A DNA stretch of 64,000 nt from Medicago truncatula (Eukaryota; Streptophyta; Magnoliopsida; Fabales; Fabaceae). Position 1 is the first letter of the stretch. Each line of letters starts with the position of its first letter. The notes below the pieces were generated by a model. That model ran no database searches. It saw only the letters and a list, made by a program, of their open reading frames with translations, and was not told where the DNA came from. Positions 1 through 9,994 of this stretch are shown piece by piece. Made by a program: the position numbers and the translations under genes. Location of the stretch: positions 43,051,832 through 43,115,831 of the forward strand of contig NC_053046.1 of NCBI RefSeq assembly GCF_003473485.1. Reading direction: 5' to 3'.

Positions 1-78
1 AAATAGTTCATTTAAAATCGTAATAATCATCATAGTCCTGCTGTAGTATCTCTAGTGTGAAAACAATATAAAAAAAAA

Positions 79-366
79 TTATTCTTTATAAACTATTATA
101 CGGCAACCATGTCCACCTTTAATAATACCAAGGTCTTCAATTCTCTGGGTGCTTAAATTAAACAAAACTAGTTCATTATCCTTTTTCCGGAAAAACATAT
201 CTCCTTTCTTACCAACTCCAATAGGACGCTTAACATCGGACAACGGACCTACAACGAAGAGTTTGATCCATGACTCTTTAATCCCAACTTCACCTAAAAC
301 TGATATATGAAAAGTAGTCATCTTTGCATAACTTGAAACCCATGCAATTGATCCATTGAAATCCAT
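79..366 (-). pseudogene. F-box associated (FBA) domain, 3' fragment
   Basis: The open frame encodes about 95 residues that read like the end of the F-box associated interaction domain of plant F-box/FBA proteins. Visible hallmarks are a GVKESW-like segment (here GIKESWIKLFVV), then RPIGVGKKGDMFF, and a closing VLFNLSTQRIEDLG stretch ending in VYKE and a stop. In the family this domain binds substrates of SCF ubiquitin ligases. There is no F-box, and family members are usually 350-400 residues, so about three quarters of the gene is missing. The apparent ATG at 366 lies where homology starts and where a repeat (367-652) begins, so it is probably not a true start. I read this as a truncated remnant; an upstream exon lost to the repeat insertion is the alternative. 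Confidence 0.7.
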
Positions 367-652
367 TTTGGTTCTTTCCGTTAGTTTTAATTCAAAAACG
401 TTAGATTTTCTTCATTTTCTTATGAAATTTTTCTATGATTCATGTTGTTGAAGGTTGATGGAGATGATATGAAGATGAAAAAGAGGAGAAGAAGATGAAG
501 AAAACCTAACCTTTTTGAATTAATACTAACGGAAAGGACCAAAATGTGTAACAGAAAGAAGTTAAGGGATCAAAATAAATTGAATTTTAATTAAGGGACC
601 AAAGTGATACTATACCTAAATAGTTAAGAGACCAAAAATGCAATTTAACCTT
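367..652. repeat. Foldback/MITE-like repeat abutting the F-box fragment
   Basis: The sequence at 368-400 (cattttggttctttccgtta...) reappears inverted at 512-546 (taacggaaaggaccaaaatg), and the right end reads ...caatttaacc. This 'all other bases, ggtccctt' style matches the other MITE families in the window. It directly abuts the F-box fragment. Confidence 0.5.
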
Positions 653-821
653 TTTTTTCTTTTTTAAATTCAAATATCTATACTATATATAAAGAAAACT
701 ACCCCTTTTAGTGCTTTTGATTTGAATTTTTTCTTTCAAAAATACCATCAATTTTCAATTCCAATAACACATGTAACAAATAGATAAGAATAAATTTAAA
801 TATTAAAATAAAAATGTAACA

Positions 822-3332
822 AACACTGTAACGCCCTCTTTGAATTATTTGTTTTATTTGATTATTTTTAAAGAGTTTAGAATATATTTATATGATTTAT
901 GTGATTTTATACGATTAGGTGATGTGTTGATATTTTATTGATAGGCTTATTTTATTATTTAATAGAATAAGATTTGAAAATAAAATAATATTGAGATGAG
1001 GGGCTGTTTTGAGAATTTAGAGAGTTTAGTGGAATAAGTGGAAATAAGATAAAGAGGGTTGAGGAATAAATAAGAGAAAATAGGTCAGAATAGTTTTCAC
1101 ATGAAACAAGTTGCTTTGGAGAAAGGAGAGAGAACCAAAGATAAGAGGCTGCCAATCGATTAACCTAAGGTAAGGGTGGGACTAACATTCAATCTTCTTA
1201 AGCCTATGATTTTGATAATTAGATTTAAATGTTGTAGGTTATAGTTTTTGAGAATTTGAGAATTAGGATTAGAAGTTGTAAATTGTTGATAAGATGATAG
1301 AAACCTGTTGGATTGATGTAGAACGTGTTTGATTGTATAATTAAATTGACTTTGTTATATTTTCTTTCGAGTGAATTTACAATTCGGGAGAGATACTGCA
1401 TAGAAATATTATAAAAATCCTTATTTTGATAAATTAATTTGAGGTATCTAATTTTGACTATGGTTCAGAAGTCTCCGAAACCAATGCTTTTCTTATCTCT
1501 ATTTGAATATGTGTTTTGTGGTATCTAGTTTGACAGAAGATTAATTTTAACTAACAGTAGCATGATGCTATTACCTATTGAAAGAAATATACTACTTAAG
1601 AAGCTAATGATCCAAAACGAGATGCCATCCAAAAGGTTTGGAACATACACACTCTTTTGATTAGGTATAGCTTTGAATGAAAATTGTTTCTTTAAATTGC
1701 CAATGATCTTGCATTTCGATGAGCCTCAATTCAATTATTGTTGAACTTGATTCAAAATAGTCTGATGCAATATTATGAGTACATATGTTCACTAGTTTAG
1801 GATTACTATTACTATTATTATAATAAATTGAATTTTAAGACAGCTTCTAAATTCAATTAGTCTTGCTTCAAAATGTTTACATACTAATTGGCATCTTTAT
1901 CCTGCCCTTGTTAATTGGCTCACGATATCATACTATTATTTTGTGAAAGAATTCTAGTTCTATTTTTACTATATGTTTTTCATAATTTTTCTTGACGTGT
2001 AAATAATTTATATGAATTATATGAATGTATGATTGTTGAAGTTGATGGTGATTGTCATTTGATATTGTTATATCATGAGCTGTTTTATGTGCTGCCTATG
2101 TTGCTGTTTGATATTAATTAAGCTGCATGTGTTGGTCTAATTTGTAAAATTGTAAGTTGTCTTTCCAAAGTATTGGAATCTTAAGTTGTTAATGTTGTCT
2201 AAGTTGTTGAAGTCAGAGTTGAAGGTGTTGTTGGTGACTGTTTATGTTCAGGTGTTTTGTGAGAGGTGGTGTACTCTTACGTTGTTGTTCTATAAAAGGT
2301 GGTGTACTCTTATGTTGTTGTTCTATAAAAGGTGGTGTACTCTTATGTTGTTGTCCTATAAGAGGTGGTGTACTCTTACGTTGTGGTTTATAAGAGGAGG
2401 TGTACTCTTACGTTGTTATTCTTTTAGAGGTGGTGTACTCTTAGTTGTCGTTTATAAGAGGTGGTTTACTCTTACGTTGTTATTCTTTAAGAGGTGGTGT
2501 ACTCTTAGTTGTCGTTTATAATAGGTAGTGTACTCTTACGTTGTTATTCTTTAAGAGGTGATGTATTCTTACGTTGTTATATTATAAGAGGTGGTGTACT
2601 CTCATGTAGCTGTGTTGTCAGGTTGACGTTGTCGTCGTCGAATCGTTGAAGTTGTTGTTGATGACAAACCATGGAATATTAATGATTATGTTGTGTTTAT
2701 ATTATTATAAGATGATGAATATGTTGTTGCTTATGTTATTATAAGATGATGATTGTATTGTTGTTTATATTTGTTATGAGTTAATGATGATTAGAAGTGA
2801 ATTGGACTATTAATGAAATACTATATGAAGAATTGTTATTATTAATTAATAATGTTTATGTTGCTAAATTTAATTGTTGAATTATATGCTTAATATTATT
2901 GTTTGTGAAATCTCACCCCTTCTGCTTGAAAATGTTGCTCTTCGTATGAGTAACTTGCAGGTGATCAAGAGTAGGTTGCTGTGTTTTTGATGTTGTGAGT
3001 GGCTATCCCTCACCGAGTCGTTTAGGTGCTCTGATACGTAACGGGATGGGAACTTTGTTGCATGCTTCTCTATTCCTTACGTATTGTTTATATATTTACA
3101 TGATTAAGTTGTTAATTGGATTTTTATGGGATGTATTGATGAGGCCTTTGTGCCAAGACTTTTTATGTTAATGAATTTAATCCGCTGCAAAGTTTGAATT
3201 AATTTGTTGAAGGATAAATTAGTTAATTATCTTATTTATGATTTTATGAAGTGTAGCATTCCGTTTACATGTTGAATACTCTGATTAATTAAATGAAATT
3301 TTTAAGTCGGGAAAACGGGGTGTTACAAACAC
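822..3332. mobile_element. Solo LTR (827-3327) with 5-bp TSD AACAC
   Basis: The element runs from TGTAACGCCC at 827 to GGGTGTTACA ending at 3327, so it has TG...CA ends and a short terminal inverted repeat. It is bounded by AACAC at 822-826 and 3328-3332. No gag-pol lies inside, so this is a 2501 bp solo LTR left by LTR-LTR recombination. It shares blocks with the LTR at 15803-20162, including ctcaccccttctgcttgaaa, gtaacttgcaggt and a splice-donor-like aaggtaagggtg. That marks one family, probably Ty3/gypsy from the LTR style, which is inference. Confidence 0.88.
2263..2612. repeat. Minisatellite of about 11 units of 31-33 bp inside the LTR
   Basis: The core ggtggtgtactcttacgttg recurs about 11 times, with spacers alternating between ttgttctataaaa, tattctttaaga and gtcgtttataaga types. 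The spacer alternation suggests that a higher-order two-unit block was copied. The related LTR at 15.8-20.2 kb lacks this array and has a different tandem repeat. Confidence 0.9.
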
Positions 3333-3388
3333 AAATGTTCAATTTTATCCTTTATCATTTAAAAAGTGTAACAAACTAGATGAATGTG

Positions 3389-3401
<13 letters not shown>

Positions 3402-3431
<30 letters not shown>
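3402..3431. repeat. (TA)n microsatellite
   Basis: About 15 TA units, preceded by a short (GT)n run. Confidence 0.9.
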
Positions 3432-3434
<3 letters not shown>

Positions 3435-3689
3435 CCCAATTATATTCTTAAACAACAACTTTTTCTATAATAAAGATTGTTGTTGGCGTCATTAAGAAAT
3501 AAGAATTTAGATTATATATTTTTGTTATATTGTTGGTTTCATTGAAATATGTAATCATGGTTAATTTGATTTGTTATAATTTAAAAGTAAAAAACAATTA
3601 TACTTTAACTTTTAATCAAAATTAAAATTTCATAAAAAACATCGTTCATAATTTTCAAAAGTTAGCACAATAAAAAGAGTGTTTAGACG

Positions 3690-4039
3690 GACACTCCATA
3701 CCTGTTTGTCCACACTTTTTATTGCATTAATGCGTATAAATTATGAACAATAGTTTTGTGACATTTTGATTAAAATTAATTTGATTTTGATTAAAATTAT
3801 ACGTATAAATAATATATATGTTGTATTTTCATATTGTAATAAACTATACTTTTTCAATGATGCCAACAATATAACAAATATAATATATTGAAAAAAAAAT
3901 ATAACAATTCAATATAAATTCTTATCTTTTTTAATGACACCAACAAAATAGCATTCTTACGGTCAAATTTGCTTAAGGGTATAATTGGAAGGAGAAAAAA
4001 AAGCCCAAAACAATATACTTTCTTTACATATATATAGTA
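3690..4039 (-). mobile_element. Helitron-like repeat, minus strand
   Basis: Read on the minus strand it begins TACTATATATATGTAAAGAAAG and ends at the 3690-3720 hairpin. It is similar to the minus-strand copies at 4414-4756 and 20217-20525. The flanks of the hairpin are inverted copies of each other (gcacaataaaaagagtgt against acactttttattgc), so it lies tail to tail with the plus-strand copy. Confidence 0.4.
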
Positions 4040-4413
4040 GGGTTAAATATGTTTTTCGTCTCTGAAAATATATAAAAGAATTGATTTTAGTCCTTAAAAT
4101 ATAAAAAATATGTTTTTATCCTCCCGAAAAAACTCATTTTGTTTTTGGCCCCTAATGATCAATTTTTGTTCATATGAATGTCAAAATTATTACTCTTTTA
4201 TGTTGAAGATGTCTCCATGTTATGTCTATATATTATATTCAACCATTGTATACTCATATTATGTCCTAAAAATGTAAAGAACTCGTCAAAATTACATTCA
4301 TTAGGACAAAAAAAAATTGTGAGGATGAAAACATCTCATTTTATTTTATAGAGATTAAAATAAAATTTTGATATATTTACAGGGATGAAAAACTTATTTA
4401 ACCCTATATAGTA
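4031..4413. mobile_element. Mutator-like MITE (4040-4404), 9-bp TSD TATATAGTA
   Basis: This is a 365 bp element with inverted ends GGGTTAAATATGTTTTTCGT and its complement (...gaaaaacttatttaaccc). Perfect 9-bp repeats TATATAGTA lie at 4031-4039 and 4405-4413. The TSD length and AT-rich internal sequence without a gene fit a non-autonomous MULE. A relative lies at 49363-49741. Confidence 0.82.
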
Positions 4414-4756
4414 CTAGCGTTTGGACGGGAACTCAGTGTCCGTTGGTTCTCTCTTTGTATTGTGCTAGCCGCTAATGCTTATAAATTACGAACAATAATT
4501 TTTATGAAATTTTGATTAATATTATTTTGATTTTGATTTAAATTATAAGTATAGACAATCTATATTTTGCATTTTCATATTCTGTAAATTTTTATCATTG
4601 AGGGGTGTAACAAACTATACTTACAAATATAATATAAATTTTTTGAATCACACCAACACAATATTATTCTTAATTTCTTATAATCAAATTTCCTTAAGTG
4701 TATAACTCGAAGAAGAAAAAGTCAGCCTAAAATAGTCTATTTTCTTTATATTAATA
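4414..4756 (-). mobile_element. Helitron-like repeat with CTAG end
   Basis: On the minus strand the 3' end is a small hairpin (ggacactgagttcccgtcc) followed by AAACGCTAG and then T. This matches the CTRR|T rule for Helitron 3' ends. The 5' end (TTCTATATTAATATAAAGAA) is near 4756. It is about 340 bp with no coding capacity. Confidence 0.5.
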
Positions 4757-4921
4757 TAGAAGTATTGATATATTTAACTCTTATAAAGGTAATTTTTTGT
4801 TAAGATTTGTATATTTCAAATAGATAGATTTGTAAACAAGCAATTGTGAGCTTATCCTAAGATGGATAATTTGGGAGAATTTAAGTTCATAATATCTTTT
4901 TCTAAGAATTAAAGAATTAAC

Positions 4922-4980
4922 AAAAGGATTTATTCTTCAAAAAAAAAAAGGATTTTTTTTCATAAAAAAAAGGATCTTTT
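4922..4980 (+). repeat. Oligo(A) micro-insertion(s) between AAAAGGATTT repeats
   Basis: AAAAGGATTT at 4922-4931 and 4946-4955 flank the 14-nt insert attcttcaaaaaaa. A third copy (aaaaggatc) follows after another short A-ended segment. It is read as one, perhaps two, very short retroposition products. Confidence 0.5.
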
Positions 4981-4999
4981 GTATTTTCCTTATATGAAA

Positions 5000-6250
5000 G
5001 GATTTGCCAATGTTTGTTAAACTAATTTATTATTGTTAAATTAATTTTATTATATGAAAATTTTGGTTGTGGGTGTAGTGTAGATTTGATAGAAAGTTTT
5101 AATCCAAAAGTAAAATAAGAAAAATTAACTTGTGTGCAAGTATGCCATTTATATTATTTGTTCACACAGTATCGAATTCGCTCAAAAAAAATAACTTGCT
5201 TGAAAGGGAAGAAAAGGGATCAACTATTCATTCCATGCCTTTACCGTTAAAAAATAAAAATTTCATTCCATGTCTTTTTACCGTTAATAATTCACACATG
5301 CACTTATAAGTTATATGGTAGTAGATAGGTGACCTTAAAATTAAAGACCAGACATTGCAGTGAAAGGACCCCATACATGAGAATGGCACTGCCAACACCG
5401 ACACATGTAATCTAATTCATGTTTCTAATGCAAACATAATATTGGGATTGGACCTTGTTTGAGGTCAATTGTTCAAGAAAATTGGTCTTCTAACTTATGA
5501 AATTGCTTATCAACACCTTAAAAATTCAATTATATGATCACAAACAAGATATGTCTTGCATTATATTAGATTAATAAATCTCACTATTTGTTGGATTGGT
5601 GAATTCGGCTTGGACAATACAAATTATGAGTTGGACTCTAAGGTGGTGGTAGATGGTTTATATTTGAATAAAAACTATTCCTTATTTTGGTTTTATTAAT
5701 CTTGATTGTATTCATTCTTTGTCTATTTTTAGTCCAAATTCTTTGATATGATAGAGTTTGTTATAGGATACAAAGTACAAACTAATGTAACAACACATCA
5801 GCTAGTTTGACGAATACATATGTGGCCGATGCTCATGATTTTGACTTTATTCATGAATGTATTGACAAACTATTGCTTATGATATAACATAAGTTTGTTT
5901 CTCTAAAAAAACTAATTAAAAAAGAGAAAATGAGACATGCTCGTAGCGAATTTTATACGTTAATGTAAGCTAGTTTTGCATCGACAATCCAATAAGCATT
6001 GAAAATACAATGATTATTTTTAAAAATGGTAATAATAGCGAGTTTAATTTGTATGCGTAGCGTGTAAAATTATTTCACAGATACTTCAATAATGGTATAA
6101 GAAGTGTTATTTGAATACTCATTTGACAACTTACATAACAATCATAGATTTACAAAGAAAAAATAGGTATTGACACAAACAAAAATAATAGAGATAAAGT
6201 AAAAATATAATGTGAGTATGAAAGATAAAATTGTCACAAAATAGTTGTAT
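5000..6250. other. Intergenic, no gene seen
   Basis: AT-rich DNA without a convincing reading frame. The one structured item is at 5227-5287, where a 24-26 bp sequence beginning ttcattccatg and ending accgttaa is directly repeated around aaaataaaaat. It could be an eroded oligo(A) insertion. Confidence 0.6.
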
Positions 6251-6391
6251 AAATATCATTTTGCAAATATTGTTTGACTGTTCTTTTTAAGAGGTGGTCT
6301 TCCAGTACATCTTGTGCTGAAATGGTTCCACTGTCTATGTTTATAAATTCCATTTTGATGTTTTCAAAAAAAAAAAATATATCATTTTGCA
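6251..6391 (+). mobile_element. Retroposed 3' end (6266-6378) with poly(A) and TSD
   Basis: ATATCATTTTGCA at 6253-6265 recurs at 6379-6391. Between them lie 113 nt ending gatgttttc followed by 12 A. This is the form of a 5'-truncated LINE or processed transcript end inserted by target-primed reverse transcription. The source transcript is not recognised. Confidence 0.75.
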
Positions 6392-6430
6392 TAATATATT
6401 AATATATTATCATACCAATTCATTTGTTTT

Positions 6431-6478
6431 GAAACATATTAAATGATTCTTTTTTGACAAAGAAACATATTAAATGAT
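6431..6478 (-). repeat. Oligo(A) micro-insertion, 17-bp perfect TSD
   Basis: GAAACATATTAAATGAT at 6431-6447 and 6462-6478 flank 14 nt, which read tttgtcaaaaaaga on the minus strand. Confidence 0.75.
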
Positions 6479-6585
6479 GCTGAATCACATTACTAGATGT
6501 ATATGCAAAACATTTTACATCGGCAAAACATAATAATAATAATAATATAATTAAATAAATTTAAATTTTTTACTTTTGTGGCAAG

Positions 6586-6622
6586 ATGTTAGGTTTTTTT
6601 TTTGAGAGGAACATGTTAGGTT
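6586..6622 (-). repeat. Oligo(A) micro-insertion, 10-bp TSD
   Basis: ATGTTAGGTT at 6586-6595 and 6613-6622 flank 17 nt, gttcctctcaaaaaaaa on the minus strand. Confidence 0.65.
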
Positions 6623-6668
6623 ATTGTTGGATGACACGTGAGAAAAATTATTAAAAAAAAAATTAGAA

Positions 6669-6677
6669 TATATAAAA
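6669..6677 (+). promoter_or_regulatory. Likely TATA box of the NF-YB gene
   Basis: TATATAAAA lies about 370 bp before the NF-YB ATG, just upstream of a purine-rich and then C-rich leader. Transcription would start near 6700 and give a leader of about 340 nt. The assignment is by position and motif only. Confidence 0.45.
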
Positions 6678-6784
6678 GGAAAGAAATAAAACAAGAGAGG
6701 GTGATAAGAGAGTCCAAGTCAGACTAGACGACATAAGCAGATACCAAAATAACGATCCAGATCATCACACCCTCATCCAATCCA

Positions 6785-6874
6785 ATGGCTTAAAACCCCT
6801 CCACCCAAAGAAACACTTATCTACTAACAACGGCCAATAACATGCCACGTGTCCACCAGATAAAGCCTTATTAA
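6785..6874 (+). promoter_or_regulatory. Two short uORFs in the NF-YB leader
   Basis: ATG GCT TAA at 6785-6793 encodes a two-residue peptide. ATG at 6842 opens an 11-codon frame (MPRVHQIKPY, stop at 6874). Both end before the NF-YB ATG at 7044 and could lower its translation if the leader is transcribed as proposed. Confidence 0.4.
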
Positions 6875-7043
6875 CCAACCCAATCCAACGGACATCACGC
6901 TCATTCCATAATTTCCCTCCACTCTCAACTCCTCACCGGAGCAACAACCGTCAAACTTCTCCGACCACCGTACAACCTCAATCGCCACTCGCCGGAGAAG
7001 TTTCTGAAACCGCGTAATCGAACGATTCGGAGTAGTGACGGCG

Positions 7044-7598
7044 ATGGCTGATTCAGACAATGAATCCGGAGGAGCACCGAACGCCGGCAACAGCGAGTTA
7101 TCACCACGAGAACAAGACCGATTTTTACCAATAGCAAACGTGAGCAGAATAATGAAGAAGGCGTTACCAGCAAACGCGAAGATCTCGAAAGATGCTAAGG
7201 AAACGGTGCAGGAATGTGTATCGGAGTTCATCAGCTTCATCACCGGTGAAGCTTCCGATAAGTGTCAGAGAGAGAAACGAAAGACGATCAACGGCGACGA
7301 TCTACTTTGGGCGATGACTACGTTAGGATTTGAAGAGTACGTTGAACCGTTGAAGATTTATCTTCAACGATTCAGAGAGATCGAAGGTGAGAAAACCGTT
7401 GCTGCACGTGATAAAGATGGTGTTGCTCCATCTTCTTCTTCGTCTTCAGTTTTTGATTATGGTGCTCCTCCTCCTCAAGTTGGATTGATCATGCATCATC
7501 AGCATCAGGGACACGTGTACGGTTCTGGTGGTTTTCATCAAGTGCCTGGTGGGCCTGTTTATCCTAATGCTGGATCTAATGCGGGTAGACCCAGGTAG
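7044..7598 (+). CDS. NF-YB (HAP3/CBF-A) transcription factor subunit, non-LEC1 type
   Basis: The 184-residue protein has the NF-YB histone-fold domain at about residues 21-113: [20 protein letters not shown], then [29 protein letters not shown], and [20 protein letters not shown]. In the family NF-YB pairs with NF-YC, then NF-YA, to bind CCAAT boxes in the nucleus. The position that is Asp in LEC1-type proteins is Lys here (ISKD), which places it in the non-LEC1 class. The C-terminus is Ser-, His- and Gly-rich. The gene has no intron. I chose ATG 7044 (gcgATGg, MADSDNES); an in-frame GTG at 7035 is not a plausible plant start. A TATA box and two uORFs lie upstream. Gene number within the family cannot be assigned by eye. 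Confidence 0.95.
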   Translation: MADSDNESGGAPNAGNSELSPREQDRFLPIANVSRIMKKALPANAKISKDAKETVQECVSEFISFITGEASDKCQREKRKTINGDDLLWAMTTLGFEEYVEPLKIYLQRFREIEGEKTVAARDKDGVAPSSSSSSVFDYGAPPPQVGLIMHHQHQGHVYGSGGFHQVPGGPVYPNAGSNAGRPR

Positions 7599-8476
7599 AT
7601 ATGGTGTGGACAAGGTTTTTAGTGTTTATGAAGAGTCTTGGACTCATAATTGTGGGACTAATTAAGGGTTTTAATTTAATCGTGGAGCATTATTAAGCAA
7701 AAGTGGAGATTCTAATTTTTTGCTTATTATTGATTGTAAAACACACTAACTCAGTGGTGAATCAGAAAGTGGGTCAGTAGTTGTATTGCAAATGTTGTTG
7801 TACATTACAAATTAATAGTGCTTTCTTTGCTTTTTTGTACTTTTTTTTTTGTTGAGCAAAAGTACTTATGAGTATGTCATATATTTCCTTTTATTGTTAA
7901 ATGTTAATGAAAAATGTTTTTCAAACACAAGTTTTATTGTTCTCTTGCACTATGGGTGTTTGTTCCAACACCTCGAGTTCAATGTCCACACTTGATGATA
8001 ATCGTGTTTAGACATAATGCTCGAAATCATATGTCCAAGTAACACAAGTTAATGTTAATAATTGATTGTATATCAATGAAGTGTTGGTTTTATAGTAATA
8101 TAGAAGAAATTCTTCCTTAAGGTGAATAAGTCGAGAATAATAATAAAGTCAACTTATTTAGCTATGATGTTGTTTCACTATACTAGAACATTTTTGTTGA
8201 AGAAAAATGCAGTACTCAAGCATGATTAGGTATAGGAAAAAAGAATGCTCCTCGTCGACCATGCATATGGGGAACATATTCAAAGTTGGATTTCTTTGTT
8301 AGGCAAAGGACTATATTCAGGTCATGTTGCTTGAAATACTTATAAGACTGGGTCCGGGCAGTTCCTTTCTTTGAACATCTGCATAGACACGCTATATATA
8401 GATAACCCAACTGATAATATCTAAGTGTTCATCCATCGCATCATGCAACCATAGTTATGAGTTGTGTTATTTAATA
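7599..8476. other. 3' flank of NF-YB, no further gene seen
   Basis: T-rich sequence with weak AATAAA-like signals, presumably the NF-YB 3' UTR followed by spacer. A 64-codon frame at 8216-8410 (minus) has no recognisable motif and is not called. Confidence 0.6.
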
Positions 8477-8656
8477 TGAGTCATGTTAATCGGTGCTCCC
8501 ACTAGTTAAGCAACTAAAAATAATAAGAAAAGAAAAAATTAATATTAAAAACAACACTTTTTTAAGTTTCAAAAAGTAATACACACAATTTTTAAGAAAA
8601 TATTTATTTTATAATTCCTTATCTAATATTCCGGGGTACTGGTTAACATTTCCCTT
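8477..8656. mobile_element. MITE with 'GTTAATCGGTGC' ends
   Basis: The left end catgttaatcggtgctccc and right end (complement of ...ggtactggttaacattt) are imperfect inverted repeats. A relative lies at 12432-12623. No clear TSD was resolved. Confidence 0.5.
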
Positions 8657-9482
8657 AAATATTAAAACATGGACATCGTATGAGATATTATACATGTTTA
8701 TTTTTTTTATCTTTTATAATTTACAAACAGTTAAAAAATATACATGGATTTTGGTCTCATATCCAATTCTAAACTTGTAAGCTTTACAGTAATGTAATAT
8801 TGAATATTATCATATAAAAGGGAATAAAAAGAACACTAACCAATCCTATCAATACAAATCATAATAGCGACTTAAATATTTAATATGTTAGAGCATGAAT
8901 CTGAAGTCACCGTTCTTCACTTTTTTATATGTAATGTGTGTGAGTTTTACCGTTAAATTCTTTAAAAAAACCTAATACCAATTAAGATTTCGGGCAAGCT
9001 CATTACATTTTTTTCATGGTTTATTTTGTTTTTTTAAAAATTGGTTGAAAAAAAAAAAGTCATTGCTACATGGACTATTAATAAAAATTTATTTCAACAA
9101 ATGTAAAACATTGGTAGATAAGTATTTTTTTTTTTTTTTAGAGAACATTGGTAGATAAATATGTATATCAGTATATGTGGTACTAAGGAAACATTATTGA
9201 AAACATAGGAGAGGCACATGCCCCCACATTGTTGTACATACATTCTTTCTAGGTTAAAGTGATAAATCTTGCATGAGATAAAACTAGCACGAGTTCAGCT
9301 CCCTCTTTTAATAGTAAAAAGGTCATGTTAAATTATGATCTCGACGCTCAGAATATCAGTTAACAATTTAAAAGTAGAAATATAAATCAAATTTTGCATT
9401 AAAAAGAATAATTCTTCAACTTTTAAAAAGTAAAATACACAATTTCTAAGATAATATTTCCTTTTATAATTCCTAAACAATA
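8657..9482. other. Intergenic; one oligo(A) micro-insertion
   Basis: No gene was found. At 9107-9125 and 9144-9162 the sequence aacattggtagataa(g/a)tat is repeated (19 bp, one mismatch) around an 18-nt insert that reads ctct followed by oligo(A) on the minus strand. Confidence 0.65.
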
Positions 9483-9492
9483 GGCATGACAT

Positions 9493-9668
9493 TTGAACCC
9501 GCCCCGTCTAAACCTGGCCGCCCCCGCCCCATATTTAACGGGGAAAAGTCAATTCAATTTGGTGTGGATGCGGGTGCAGGAAACCCCGCGTTTCTTTAGT
9601 ACGTGGACGGGGTCGGGGATGGTCAAACCCGCCCCGCACCCACCCCCACCCCCATACCCGCTTCGTTT
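9493..9668. repeat. GC-rich CCCGCCCC repeat island
   Basis: Blocks of cccgccccg, accccgcg and ggggtcgggg stand out sharply from AT-rich surroundings. Similar GC-rich blocks occur near the ends of some plant DNA transposons, but I cannot define ends or a TSD. The 60-codon frame here is composition-driven. Confidence 0.45.
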
Positions 9669-9994
9669 ATTTTAAATTACTTTTTTTATCTTTATATTTA
9701 ATAATCATATTACTCCTATATTCTTCTTAACATAGCTAGTATAAATCTAAAAAATGATGTATGTCCCTGTAATACTTGTTAATATTTTTCATAATAAGAA
9801 GATAATAGGTTATGGCTATTATTCACCAAATATATCAGAGGAGATAAGAATTTTTTTTATAAATGAGTAATTACGAAGTGATTCTACCACATTTTCCTCC
9901 AATTTTCGTTGGGAAAAATAGATAAGGAATGGAATGAGATGAAATAAATACTTTGAATTCTATTACATTCCATCTTTTTAATTACCCAACTTTA

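Larger units (their letters stand above)
677..3720 (+). mobile_element. Helitron-like repeat, split by a solo LTR
   Basis: It starts with TCTATACTATATATAAAG after an A, a typical plant Helitron 5' end. It continues across the LTR at 827-3327 (ending ...aacac, resuming aacacaaatg) and fades near a hairpin at about 3690-3720 (cggacactccatacctgttt). The same sequence, reverse-complemented, surrounds the second LTR at 15.6-20.2 kb. No replicase is present, so it would be non-autonomous. Boundaries at the 3' end are approximate. Confidence 0.45.

Noticed and set aside
2263-2612. CRISPR-like array
   Set aside because: Units are contiguous and diverged, with no unique spacers, in a plant LTR; it is a minisatellite.
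7035-7043. Longer NF-YB start at GTG 7035
   Set aside because: Plants rarely use GTG; ATG 7044 is nine bases on, in good context, and begins a typical NF-YB N-terminus.
6824-7243. Minus-strand frames overlapping NF-YB
   Set aside because: They are antisense shadows of the NF-YB coding sequence with no family motif.
8216-8410. 64-codon minus-strand frame
   Set aside because: No domain, no ATG-context support and no conserved composition.
9493-9675. 60-codon Pro-rich frame
   Set aside because: It reflects the CCCGCCCC composition of the GC-rich repeat and has no ATG start.
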